Shown: in pieces, positions 1 to 7,639 of the stretch | Layout: each line of letters begins with the position of its first letter | Position numbering within the stretch: the first letter of the stretch is position 1 | Origin: Phormidium sp. OSCR | GTDB lineage: Bacteria > Cyanobacteriota > Cyanobacteriia > Cyanobacteriales > Geitlerinemataceae | DNA: 46,702 bases | Direction of reading: 5' to 3' | NCBI GenBank assembly: GCA_001314905.1 | Contig: LJZT01000023.1 | Coordinates: forward strand, 1-46,702 | Made by a program: the position numbers and the translations under genes | Notes under the pieces: generated by a model | What the model was told of the DNA's origin: nothing | What the model saw: the letters and a program-made list of their open reading frames with translations, nothing else | The model's database searches: none

Positions 1-66
1 ACCTTGAAGTGTCTCCCTATTCTACTACAGTTGTTGCCGCGATTCATCTCAACGTTGAATCAAAGA
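1..66. other. Left edge, no gene seen
   Basis: Every minus-strand frame that could continue the membrane protein gene stops here, and no plus-strand start with a ribosome binding site is visible. It may be decayed remains of the 3' part of that gene. Confidence 0.4.
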
Positions 67-1284
67 TTACAACGTGAGCCTTCTCGCGGGGGTAGGTAAC
101 AACAGGGCGATGACTGTGGTCTGTGACTGGATATCCAGACTTTCTTGAATGGTAGTCCCAAGAGTGCTGCGTAGGGATTGGGGTAATACGTACCACGCCA
201 TGAGATACCCCTGTAAGCCGACTAGGGCTGTTAGGGCCAGGTCCCGTGGTTTGCCGAATCGTTGCAGTCGTTGTCCGAGTCGATGTAGGGCGAGGCCGGT
301 AATGACCAGGACGGGCCAAGCTAGGTTACTGAGGGAGAGACCCCAGGCTAAGAGGAAGAGAACGGCCCCGAGGCGCGATCGCCGGGGGTGTTGGGGGTCT
401 GCCAATTGCCAAGCTAGGATAGCCCAAGCGGCGCTAAAACTCGATAGGAGCGGCGAGTCTGCCAGGATGGCCCGGCCCGAGAAGCTGGCTAATCCATAGG
501 CGACAATCCCGAGTTGGGTTAATCCTCGCTGTTGTCGGCTGGTTATCACTCCCCCGAGGGTGGCGAGATAGAGTCCCAGTTGAGACAGGAGGGGGAGCGT
601 ATTAAAGGGCCAGTGGGAGAGACTAAACAGGAGTAGGAGAGCGGTTTGCTGACGGGTTAGGTCTGATTGTCGCCACAGCCAGAGGCCGAGGGAGATGGAG
701 GCCAGGGCGATCGCAATCCATCCCAGGGGGGAACTCCACAGGCCAAATTCATCCATGGCCCAAAAGTTGAGGGGAATTAAGCCATAGACGATGGTCTGAA
801 GGGTTTGGGCGGTTAAGGCCAGGGTCTGGCGACGGTGCAGCCAACCACTGGTAATGGCAAATCCGAGGGTGTAGAGCCAGAGAATGCCATATTGTCCGGC
901 GGGGGGGACTCGTCCCCATTGACTGGCGGCGAGAACGGCTGATGAGATGAGGACGACAAAGACCCCTAACCAGAGTAGCCAGCGGACACTGAGTTCGTCT
1001 TTCAGGGATTGGGCGATCGTCCAGTGACGAGCGAGGGGAGAAACGGTCTTGGAGGCGGTTTGGACGACTGGGGGACGGTAGGGAATGGTTGACCTCTGAG
1101 AAGGGGCTGACTGCGGCTCTGGCTGCGTCTCCGAGGCGGGCAGGGGACAGGTCAACGCCTCACGACACAAGCGTTTGACCTGGTCATCGTCCAGTAACTC
1201 CAGTTGCAGCCAGCGATCGAGTCCATCGAGACAGTGAGGATGGTTCGGGTTGAGGGGGACAAGAAGCGGGGGACGATTCTGCAT
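67..1284 (-). CDS. Polytopic membrane protein, possibly 3'-truncated
   Basis: The 405-residue product has a soluble N-terminal ~90 residues (with the phrase NPNHPHCLDGLDRWLQLELL), a Pro/Ser/Gln-rich linker, then about nine hydrophobic segments to the C-terminus. This layout recalls large cyanobacterial membrane proteins of DUF2157-like type, which from memory are usually much longer. I chose the ATG at 1284 because the upstream in-frame extension to 1383 is basic and does not look like the family start. The frame stops at 67, soon after a TM segment, and the remaining 66 bases have stops in all three minus frames, so the 3' part of the gene may be lost. No function can be assigned. It is divergent from the small gene at 1431. 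Confidence 0.6.
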   Translation of the reverse strand: MQNRPPLLVPLNPNHPHCLDGLDRWLQLELLDDDQVKRLCREALTCPLPASETQPEPQSAPSQRSTIPYRPPVVQTASKTVSPLARHWTIAQSLKDELSVRWLLWLGVFVVLISSAVLAASQWGRVPPAGQYGILWLYTLGFAITSGWLHRRQTLALTAQTLQTIVYGLIPLNFWAMDEFGLWSSPLGWIAIALASISLGLWLWRQSDLTRQQTALLLLFSLSHWPFNTLPLLSQLGLYLATLGGVITSRQQRGLTQLGIVAYGLASFSGRAILADSPLLSSFSAAWAILAWQLADPQHPRRSRLGAVLFLLAWGLSLSNLAWPVLVITGLALHRLGQRLQRFGKPRDLALTALVGLQGYLMAWYVLPQSLRSTLGTTIQESLDIQSQTTVIALLLPTPARRLTL

Positions 1285-1399
1285 GGAGACCACCGATGGG
1301 GGATTCCCTAACCTACTCTCTGTCTTTCGTTGCTGTCGAGAGTTGCGGGGACAGTTGCCTACCTTGTCGCCTCGCTTACCCACGCTACTATGTTATAGC

Positions 1400-1415
1400 T
1401 AGAGTAATCACTCTA
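1400..1415. promoter_or_regulatory. Short inverted repeat before the NACHT cluster
   Basis: TAGAGT-AATC-ACTCTA is a perfect 6-bp inverted repeat ending 15 bases before the ATG at 1431, next to an AT-rich stretch (TATGTTATA) that could be a -10 region. A small operator is possible, but a match of this length can also arise by chance. Confidence 0.3.
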
Positions 1416-1430
1416 TTAGAAATCAGCACC

Positions 1431-1793
1431 ATGTCAGAGGGTAAGAAGCAACAGTTCAACGCTCCAGTCGGCAGTGTGGATAATCAAGGCACTCAACATA
1501 ATGTGGCAGGAGTCAACGAGGGGATTCAGACGAACACCTCAGATCCTGAACTTGCGGCAACAGTGCAGAAGATTGAGGCATTGCTCCCGAGTGGGGACGA
1601 AACCCAGACAATCACCACTGGCGAACAGATGACGATAGCGGGGGGAGTCATTAGCCAAATTGAGGGGGAGCCGACCTTTAAGGAACGAGCAATTCGCGCC
1701 GCGCGGGGTGGATTGGTGGAAGGACTCAAACAAAATCCAGTGGGGGCGATGGTTGCAGGGGCGATCGAGGGTTGGACAAAAGAGAAAGATTAG
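1431..1793 (+). CDS. Small protein with NACHT-type N-terminal motif
   Basis: This 120-residue protein starts at an ATG encoding MSEGKKQQFN. Its N-terminus holds a Gln/Asn/Gly motif (NQGTQHNVAGVNEG, about residues 19-32) that closely parallels the N-terminus of the NACHT protein encoded 25 bp downstream (GNQGQQGNVAGDNYGF). A polar middle containing PSGDETQTITTGEQ follows, then a small-residue, amphipathic C-terminus (GLVEGLKQNPVGAMVAGAIEG) that could contact a membrane or self-associate. There is no signal peptide and no clear ribosome binding site. The shared motif suggests that the two proteins use the same adaptor-like N-terminal element; this may be a regulatory partner of the NTPase. The function is unknown and the family was not recognised. 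Confidence 0.7.
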   Translation: MSEGKKQQFNAPVGSVDNQGTQHNVAGVNEGIQTNTSDPELAATVQKIEALLPSGDETQTITTGEQMTIAGGVISQIEGEPTFKERAIRAARGGLVEGLKQNPVGAMVAGAIEGWTKEKD

Positions 1794-1818
1794 TCTATGT
1801 CAGAGTCAATCAACAATT

Positions 1819-4800
1819 ATGTCAGAACCAACTAAAAATCAAAATACAGGCAGTCAAGGAAACCAGGGTCAGCAAGGAAATGTTGCTGGTGATAATTATG
1901 GTTTTCAACTTTCGATAACCAACGCATCGCAACCATCCCAGCAACGCCAGATTGACCGCGACATTTGCCGTAAAATGCTGGAACAGAAGACTCAATTAAC
2001 AAGCAATATATTTGTGAGCAAGGTTTATGGAAATCGTAACTTAATCGATGAGGATTTATTTGTTGATTTAGCCCTAGTGAAACCCAAACGTAGTCAAAAC
2101 CAAAAAAATCCCCAACAAATTGACCCCAGAAAGGGTTCGGACTTGTACAATCGAGAGGAAGTGGAGAAACGGTTTGCTTATCGGGAGTTTCTCGAAGAAG
2201 TCATTAGCAACGGTCGCGAGAAACAACTTGCCATTATTGGCGAACCGGGGGCGGGAAAAACCACCTTACTCCAGAAGTTAGCCTTTTGGTTATTACAGGA
2301 AACCGATGATTTAGTGATTTGGGTTGACTTAGCAGAATTGGGAAATCAGCCCCTGGGAGAGTATTTAGAGCAAAAATGGCTCAAAGAGGCATTGGGACTG
2401 TCCAGAGAGACAATTAAGGCAGACTGGGAGCAGAAATTTAAGGGGGGTGCAGTCTGGTTGCTGTTGGATGGCTTGGATGAGATGAGCCAGAGTGACCTAC
2501 AGGCATTAAATTTCCGGGGTTGGGTGATGAATGCCCCGATAATTGTCACCTGTCGCTTGAATTTGTGGCAAGCCAACCCCAGCCAGTTACAGGGGTTTCA
2601 AACCTATCTCACCCAACCGTTTCAGGATGAACAAGTGCAGGAGTTTATCCAGCGGTGGTTTCGGGTGGAAGCAGATGCGGAGTCGTTGTGGTCACAGTTG
2701 CAAGAGTCGGGGAAGGAACGGATTAAGGATTTATGCCGCAATCCCCTGCGGTTAACCTTGTTATGTGCGACTTGGAAGGTCGAGGATGCACTACCGGAAA
2801 CCACGGCGGAGTTGTATGCGGGTTTTGTGGAGGCGATGTATGCGTGGAAGGAAACGGCTTTTCAGGTGACGGAGGAGGACAAGGAACAGTTAAATGCGGC
2901 GTTGGGAGTGTTGGCGAAGGCATCCCTAGAGGCGGAAACGGGTCGCTTTCGCTTAACTCATCGCTTGCTGTGTGAACATTTGGGGAAACTGAAGGCGCAG
3001 GGGTCGTTGTTTCCGTTGGCGTTACGGTTGGGTTGGTTGAATGAGGTGGGGGTGGCGGCGGAAAATCCCCGCGAGAAGGTTTATGGGTTTTATCATGCGA
3101 CGTTTCAGGAGTATTTTGCGGCGTTGGCGGTGGAGGATTGGGATTATTTTCTGCCTCGGAATCATGTGGATTGTCCGGTGGAGGGGAAGCGGTATCGGAT
3201 TTTTGAACCGCAGTGGAAGCAAGTGATTTTGTTGTGGTTGGGGCGTGGGGATGTTCCAGGTAAGGAAGCATTTATTGAGAAGTTGGTGAATTTTGAGGAT
3301 GAATGTCAAGGTCTTTATACATACCAGGCTTATTTCCTAGCGGCGGCTGGTATTAGTGAGTTTAAAAGTTATTCCCTAGGTGCTGGCGTTATTAGACAAG
3401 TCTTTCAATGGAGCTTTGGACGTTTTGATGAAAGAAATCAAAATTGGGTCATTGATGTTGAATTTATTCAACAGAACGCATGGCAAAGTCTATATGAAAG
3501 CGATTGGAAACTTGTAATTCAGGCAGTTGCAGATCGTCTTGAACATCCGAAATACTATGAACCTGAACGTAGGTTTGTCATCGAAATTCTAGAAGAAATT
3601 GGACAGGGAGATTCTCAAGCGATTGCCATTTTATTAGATTATCTTCAAGTTACTGACGATGTTGAATATGGGGCCTCAGTAGCTGCCTTCACCTTATCGT
3701 TTATTGGGCAAGGAAGTCCTTATGCGATCGCTTCATTTCGTAAAGCTTTGGAAAATACTAACAAAAAGGATGTGAAAAAGTGGGGAAATTACTGTTTACA
3801 ACAAATTGAAGAAGATCCTAGTGTTGCATTTGAACACTTACTTGATTTACTACGCCAAGAACGGGATGATTTGGGCAATTCATTGCATAGATGGATTGAT
3901 TTAGTTGCAGCTTTTACTTTCGACCATCTTGAACAGGAAAATAGCTTTAAGCTAGTTCCTCAGATACTTCAGGCTTTGCCTCTAGCTCAAAAGTCCCCTT
4001 TTATCTCTTGGCGTTTGACTAAAAGCCTCGGCTACTTGGGAAGATACAATTTTGATGTAACACTTAAATTAATTGAAATTTTCAAGAATACCAACGATGA
4101 AGTAATACGCAGATGTGCAGTTGCCAGCCTAGAAGAAGTGGGATTAGGTAATGAAGATGTGATTACTAATCTATCAGAAAAACTTCCAGAAATAAAAGAC
4201 AAAAGTACATACTCTCAAATTTTCGAAACTTTAACAAAAATAATACCAGAAGAACCCGAAATCATTCCTGGTTTTCTAAGAACTGTGCTAAATGCAGAAG
4301 AAAGTCCTTCTCGCGATCAGTGGATGGATGTGCTTGAAAATATGATTCTACGGGTAAATAAATTTACAGAAATGGAGATTATTACTACCTTATTTGATAT
4401 CCTCGAAAATGCCAAAAATGATAGTCTTCGTTGGCAAGCTGCTAACTATCTAGCAGACCTAGGCCAAAATAGGTTTGATGTTATTGAAAGATTACTCAGA
4501 TTATTGCAGCCTGGAGTTGATAAAAACCTTCATTTGTTGGAAGCAATTGTATTTTGCTTAGAGCAAATAATTTCTACAAATAGACAAAGTAGTGAGGTTA
4601 TTACTACACTTAGCTCTTTTTATAGAGATAAAACACATCAAAATAATTCCAACTTACTTCAAGCCTATCACAAACTGCTCTGGAATATTTCTCGAAGGTT
4701 TTTCTATACAGACTTTCACCAAGCCTGGCACCATCCCCCCACCACCCCCCATCCCGAAATCACTGACCAAACCCCCCATAACAGCGAAACATCCTTCGTC

Positions 4801-5202
4801 CCTATCAACTTCGCCCAAGCCCTACAAAACCAGTCCATCCTCATCCTCAACGCCCAACCCCTCGCCAACGAAACCCGCGAAGGAGAAATCGCCCTCACCC
4901 TCTGCCGACTGATTTGGAAACAAGTCTGTCCTCAGCAAATGTATCCCAGAGTTTCCACCCCTGCCGACCTATGTTATGCCATTGATGAACTCAAATTCAC
5001 CCTCAATCTCCCCCACCGCGCCCTCCTCCTCACCGACTGCCAACATCCCACCCCAGAACTCATCAGCTTCTGTGAAACACTCACTGGGGTCATCGCCATT
5101 GCTTTCCTCACCAACGACCCCCTAGACGCGCCGTTAAAAGGCTTTCCCCCCAATCAACCGAATCTGATATCCGCCATTGAAACCTGGTTAGGGGAAATTT
5201 AA
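1819..5202 (+). CDS. NACHT (STAND) NTPase with HEAT-like repeats
   Basis: The start ATG encodes MSEPTKNQ, giving 1,127 residues. Residues 10-30 carry the motif GNQGQQGNVAGDNYGF. The NACHT NTPase shows Walker A GEPGAGKTT (141-149), Walker B LLLDGLDEM (~214-222) and a VTCR sensor-like segment (~243). Residues ~540-950 are helical and HEAT-like. The last ~135 residues form an alpha/beta module ending in DAPLKGFPPNQPNLISAIETW. STAND NTPases of this kind act as oligomerising signal switches, and bacterial NACHT proteins can be anti-phage sensors; a defence role here is inferred. Composition changes sharply within the gene: G-rich to ~3300, AT-rich to ~4720, then C-rich to the end. That looks mosaic. 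The C-rich end is the part repeated downstream. No separate effector domain was recognised. Confidence 0.9.
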   Translation: MSEPTKNQNTGSQGNQGQQGNVAGDNYGFQLSITNASQPSQQRQIDRDICRKMLEQKTQLTSNIFVSKVYGNRNLIDEDLFVDLALVKPKRSQNQKNPQQIDPRKGSDLYNREEVEKRFAYREFLEEVISNGREKQLAIIGEPGAGKTTLLQKLAFWLLQETDDLVIWVDLAELGNQPLGEYLEQKWLKEALGLSRETIKADWEQKFKGGAVWLLLDGLDEMSQSDLQALNFRGWVMNAPIIVTCRLNLWQANPSQLQGFQTYLTQPFQDEQVQEFIQRWFRVEADAESLWSQLQESGKERIKDLCRNPLRLTLLCATWKVEDALPETTAELYAGFVEAMYAWKETAFQVTEEDKEQLNAALGVLAKASLEAETGRFRLTHRLLCEHLGKLKAQGSLFPLALRLGWLNEVGVAAENPREKVYGFYHATFQEYFAALAVEDWDYFLPRNHVDCPVEGKRYRIFEPQWKQVILLWLGRGDVPGKEAFIEKLVNFEDECQGLYTYQAYFLAAAGISEFKSYSLGAGVIRQVFQWSFGRFDERNQNWVIDVEFIQQNAWQSLYESDWKLVIQAVADRLEHPKYYEPERRFVIEILEEIGQGDSQAIAILLDYLQVTDDVEYGASVAAFTLSFIGQGSPYAIASFRKALENTNKKDVKKWGNYCLQQIEEDPSVAFEHLLDLLRQERDDLGNSLHRWIDLVAAFTFDHLEQENSFKLVPQILQALPLAQKSPFISWRLTKSLGYLGRYNFDVTLKLIEIFKNTNDEVIRRCAVASLEEVGLGNEDVITNLSEKLPEIKDKSTYSQIFETLTKIIPEEPEIIPGFLRTVLNAEESPSRDQWMDVLENMILRVNKFTEMEIITTLFDILENAKNDSLRWQAANYLADLGQNRFDVIERLLRLLQPGVDKNLHLLEAIVFCLEQIISTNRQSSEVITTLSSFYRDKTHQNNSNLLQAYHKLLWNISRRFFYTDFHQAWHHPPTTPHPEITDQTPHNSETSFVPINFAQALQNQSILILNAQPLANETREGEIALTLCRLIWKQVCPQQMYPRVSTPADLCYAIDELKFTLNLPHRALLLTDCQHPTPELISFCETLTGVIAIAFLTNDPLDAPLKGFPPNQPNLISAIETWLGEI

Positions 5203-5215
5203 GAAACCAGGTTTC
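5179..5215. terminator. Bidirectional hairpin at NACHT 3' end
   Basis: GAAACCTGGTT (5179-5189) and AACCAGGTTTC (5205-5215) form a perfect 11-bp stem with a 15-nt loop. The stem spans the stop codons of both convergent genes, so it could end or stabilise both transcripts. There is no long T run. The left arm is intact after every orphan copy of the NACHT 3' end, while the right arm is progressively degraded there. Confidence 0.55.
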
Positions 5216-5498
5216 TGGGCAAATCGGCATAAAATTGTCCGATGTCCTGGGGGACTTCAATCGCTTCTCCGTTGTATGCCTTCGCCGTCAAATTATACAA
5301 ACCTTGGGCTAAATGTTGGTTAAACTTGAATAACTCCCAGAATTTTTCATCCCCGTTAATCAGATGAACTTGGCGATCGCCCATCTTATCAGTTTCTGCT
5401 GTCATAGTAAACTCGTGACAATTCTCACCAATTGACACCATAACTTTGAAGAGTCCTGTGACTTCTGTTAATTCTATTGAAAGCACTTTGGTGTTCAT
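5199..5498 (-). CDS. Small partner of cysteine protease
   Basis: This 99-residue acidic protein begins MNTKVLSIELTEV. Its ATG overlaps the TGA of the protease gene as ATGA (5495-5498), so the two are probably translationally coupled. It contains predicted beta strands (FKVMVSIGENCHEFTM) followed by a helical part (KFWELFKFNQHLAQGLYNLTAK) and has no signal peptide or TM segment. An upstream in-frame extension to 5579 only overlaps the protease gene and is unlikely to be used. The family was not recognised. Position and size would fit an inhibitor or immunity protein for the protease, which is inference. The stop codon lies within the hairpin shared with the NACHT gene. Confidence 0.7.
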   Translation of the reverse strand: MNTKVLSIELTEVTGLFKVMVSIGENCHEFTMTAETDKMGDRQVHLINGDEKFWELFKFNQHLAQGLYNLTAKAYNGEAIEVPQDIGQFYADLPRNLVS

Positions 5499-5989
5499 CC
5501 CAAACTCCAGTAAACTCCTGTAAGGTTCCAGTATTGCAAAAAATCTTCTTTTTTCATTCGATATCTCGTCCCCTCCCAAGGATCGAGAATTAAAATATAG
5601 CCCCTTCGATCTAAACCCTCAACGATAACCATATGCCCAATTCTAGCACCAACTTCCCAAAACACAGCCGCCCACAATCCCGTATTGTTCAAGATTTCCA
5701 CAACTTGCCATTCTGTTGCCCTTGGCAAATCCAAAAAACCACCTTTCCACTGCCCAGAAGTATCTGGATCAAATTGGTTGAGTGCTGAGGCAAGCATTCC
5801 CGGTGCGATGGGTACTCCAGTTACCTGCTCAATTATAGCCTGAGTAACATCAATTCCCCGTTCCTGCAGCAGCATTTCCGCACAAGCGGCTGCACAAGAA
5901 AACTCGCTTTCTTGACGGACAACTCTAGCGTCTGCAACTTCATCAATAGCAGGCCAATTTCCACCTGCACCAGCCCAAGCAGGATGCAT
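5495..5989 (-). CDS. Papain-like (C39/AvrRpt2-type) cysteine protease
   Basis: The 164-residue protein fits the papain-like fold. A nucleophile segment QESEFSCAAACAEMLL (~27-42) carries the likely catalytic Cys, GHMVIVEG (~118-125) supplies the His, and LDPWEG (~135-140) an Asp. Such domains occur in C39-like and AvrRpt2-like peptidases. No signal peptide is seen, so it acts in the cytoplasm unless exported another way. An out-of-frame ATG 13 bases upstream (ATGAAGAAAAAAG) leaves open a small N-terminal frameshift. The gene lies between the NACHT gene and the first orphan NACHT C-terminal copy, on the opposite strand, and is coupled to a 99-aa partner. A toxin-like protease with an inhibitor is a plausible but unproven reading. 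Confidence 0.75.
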   Translation of the reverse strand: MHPAWAGAGGNWPAIDEVADARVVRQESEFSCAAACAEMLLQERGIDVTQAIIEQVTGVPIAPGMLASALNQFDPDTSGQWKGGFLDLPRATEWQVVEILNNTGLWAAVFWEVGARIGHMVIVEGLDRRGYILILDPWEGTRYRMKKEDFLQYWNLTGVYWSLG

Positions 5990-6029
5990 CTTTTTTCTTC
6001 ATACTAATTCACTGACGATTAAAAGCATA

Positions 6030-6466
6030 ACCCCCCATAACAGCGAAACAACCTTCGCCCCCATCAACCTCGCCCAAGCCCTACAACACCAGCCCATCCT
6101 CATCCTTAACGCCCAACCCCTCGCCAACGAAACCCGCGAAGGAGAAATCGCCCTCACCCGAGCGCGAACTCATCTGGGACACCACCTGTCCCGACGAAGA
6201 CCCCCCCGAACCCACAACCCTCGCCCAACTGCGCCGCGCCCTCAAACAACGGCAACGCCGCCAACTCCTCCCCCACCGCGCCCTCCTCCTCACCGACTGC
6301 CAACATCCCACCCCAGAACTCATCAGCTCAGCTTCTGTGAAACACTCACTGGGGTCATCGCCATTGCCATCCTCACCGACGACCCCCTAGACGCGCCCTT
6401 AAAAGGCTTTCCCCCCAATCAACCGAATCTGATATCCGCTATTGAAACCTGGTTAGAGGAGATTTG
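6030..6466 (+). pseudogene. Orphan NACHT C-terminal copy R1
   Basis: This copy matches NACHT gene positions 4771-5202. About 130 bases at its left end differ from the parent at only about 7 sites. The block around 6270-6325 is nearly identical, and the last ~100 bases are close. The middle (about 6161-6265) is unrelated to the parent and would encode ELIWDTTCPDEDPPEP-type sequence in place of CRLIWKQVCPQQMYPR. Two frame shifts (near 6160, and a 5-base insertion at CAGCTCAGCTTC) break the reading frame, and there is no start codon of its own. The final codons read AIETWLEEI and stop. Confidence 0.85.
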
Positions 6467-6499
6467 AAGATTCAAGAAACCCACTTTCTGACCCTTAGC

Positions 6500-6511
6500 G
6501 CCAAAATTGGC
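6500..6511. promoter_or_regulatory. Possible VapBC autoregulatory operator
   Basis: GCCAA-AA-TTGGC is an inverted repeat 35 bases before the antitoxin ATG. Type II antitoxins commonly bind such repeats to repress their own operon. It is only five bases per arm. Confidence 0.3.
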
Positions 6512-6546
6512 TAAAATGTCAACAACCCCTAGTCCCTAACTCAAAA

Positions 6547-6753
6547 ATGACTCAAACTATTGACATCACCGGACTCACCCCAAAACAAATCGAGCAAATT
6601 TATCTAATGATAGAAACATTTAAAACGATTAATCAACAGCAGAACCCATCAGCCCCAGAAAATCTCTCAGAATCAGACCTGAATTCCTTATTTTTTGAGA
6701 GCGAAATCCTCCAACCCTTTAATCGGACGATGCTTTATGGTAACAGAAGCTAA
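6547..6753 (+). CDS. Antitoxin of VapBC module 1
   Basis: This 68-residue protein (MTQTIDITGLTPKQIEQIYLM) is helical and acidic, as expected for a short type II antitoxin whose N-terminal part dimerises or binds DNA while the C-terminus wraps the toxin. Its 3' end overlaps the PIN toxin gene by 17 bases, a usual arrangement for translational coupling. The module lies between orphan NACHT copies R1 and R2. The antitoxin family was not identified with certainty; the assignment rests mainly on its partner. Confidence 0.75.
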   Translation: MTQTIDITGLTPKQIEQIYLMIETFKTINQQQNPSAPENLSESDLNSLFFESEILQPFNRTMLYGNRS

Positions 6754-7186
6754 ACGAATTTATCTGGATACGAACATCCTCGGTTATGTTGCTAATACCA
6801 AAGCTCCTCAACATCAAGCCGCCTTAGAACTATTTAGACCGACTGAACGGGAGATTTTGTGTGTCTCATCGCAGGTTTTAGCGGAATTTTACTCCTATAT
6901 TACTAATCCGGCTATTTTAGCCAGCCCTTTACAGCCAACGGAAGCAATTATCCGCATTAACCGAATTTGTCAGATGCCCCATATTTGCTTACTGTCAACT
7001 CCGGTAGATCTGTTTGAACGTTGGAGCGATTTATTGTCAGAAAGACCTGTAACCAATGGCGGTGTTTTTGATTTACTGCACATTGGGATTATGTTAGCCC
7101 ATGATGTTACCAGCATCTACACGTTTAATATCAAGGACTTTTCTTGGTGTTCTCAAATTGAGGCGATCGCTCCAAGTCACCTTTAA
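6737..7186 (+). CDS. VapC-like PIN-domain RNase toxin
   Basis: The 149-residue protein starting MVTEAKRIYLDTNIL has the PIN-domain acidic residues: Asp in YLDTN (~residue 11), Glu in LAEFYS (~48), Asp in FDLLHIGIM and a later Asp in NIKDFS. These coordinate the metal for RNA cleavage in VapC toxins. I chose the ATG at 6737 because the extension to 6695 is read within the antitoxin gene. The stop is immediately followed by orphan NACHT copy R2, whose left end appears cut at the module boundary. Confidence 0.88.
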   Translation: MVTEAKRIYLDTNILGYVANTKAPQHQAALELFRPTEREILCVSSQVLAEFYSYITNPAILASPLQPTEAIIRINRICQMPHICLLSTPVDLFERWSDLLSERPVTNGGVFDLLHIGIMLAHDVTSIYTFNIKDFSWCSQIEAIAPSHL

Positions 7187-7351
7187 TCAACCCACCCCAG
7201 AACTCATCAGCTCAGCTTCTGTGAAACACTCACCGGGGTCATCGCCATCGCCATCCTCACCGACGACCCCCTAGACGCGCCGTTAAAAGGCTTTCCCCCC
7301 AATCAAGCGAATCTGATATCCGCCATTGAAACCTGGTTAGAGGAGATTTGA
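7187..7351 (+). pseudogene. Orphan NACHT C-terminal copy R2
   Basis: This 5'-truncated copy corresponds to the last ~155 bases of the NACHT gene. It begins at the CCACCCCAGAACTC block right after the VapC stop codon and ends with the same AIETWLEEI-stop codons. It shares with R1 the 5-base insertion (CAGCTCAGCTTC) that breaks the frame, so R1 and R2 are closer to each other than to the parent. The right arm of the parent hairpin survives only as a degenerate AGAAACAGAGTGTCT. Confidence 0.85.
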
Positions 7352-7371
7352 GAAACAGAGTGTCTAACCCC

Positions 7372-7637
7372 TTAATAAACTTCGTCATGGCTGCCAAAAT
7401 CAATAAAAATAGCCTTATTATCTTCTGTAAAATAAAACAATACCCTCTCATCATAATCTACAGTGAAACTCCATAAATCCTTCAGCTTTCCTGATAGCTT
7501 ATGGGTTCTCAAGCTCGGGTCGTAAGGGTCTGACGTAAATATTTCTAGTTTTTGCCAAAATTTTGACTCTAAGTTTTCATTTCCTTTAATCTTTTTTTAA
7601 AAGCCCGTTTAAAAGCTGAACTGAAACTGACTTCCAT
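7372..7637 (-). pseudogene. RelE/YafQ-like toxin, frameshifted
   Basis: Starting at the ATG on 7637, two nucleotides after the antitoxin stop, the frame reads MEVSFSSAFKRAFKK and stops early. Adding one base in the A7 run (T7 at 7592-7598 on the plus strand) restores an 88-residue RelE/StbE-type protein containing FWQKLEIFTSDPYDPSLRT, HKLSGKLKDLWSF, YDERVLFYF and IDFGSHDEVY. That is the length and motif order of ribosome-dependent mRNA interferases. The single lesion in a homopolymer could be a real inactivation, a slippage-controlled switch or a sequencing error. Confidence 0.8.
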
Positions 7638-7639
7638 GA

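Noticed and set aside
1797-1835. Alternative start ATG at 1797 for the NACHT gene
   Set aside because: It is in another frame and stops after about 12 codons; 1819 fits the shared N-terminal motif.
1967-1996. Further copy of the CYGTAAAA motif
   Set aside because: CCGTAAAA is present within the NACHT coding region, but there is no YGACAG box 15 bases later. The same is true near 7436.
2723-3271. 182-aa Pro/Ser-rich minus-strand ORF
   Set aside because: It is a shadow of the NACHT gene in its G-rich part; the composition explains the lack of stops and there is no ribosome binding site.
6081-6323. 80-aa minus-strand ORF, and the similar one at 7902-8171
   Set aside because: Both are reverse-strand shadows of the orphan NACHT copies and are repeated only because the copies are repeated.
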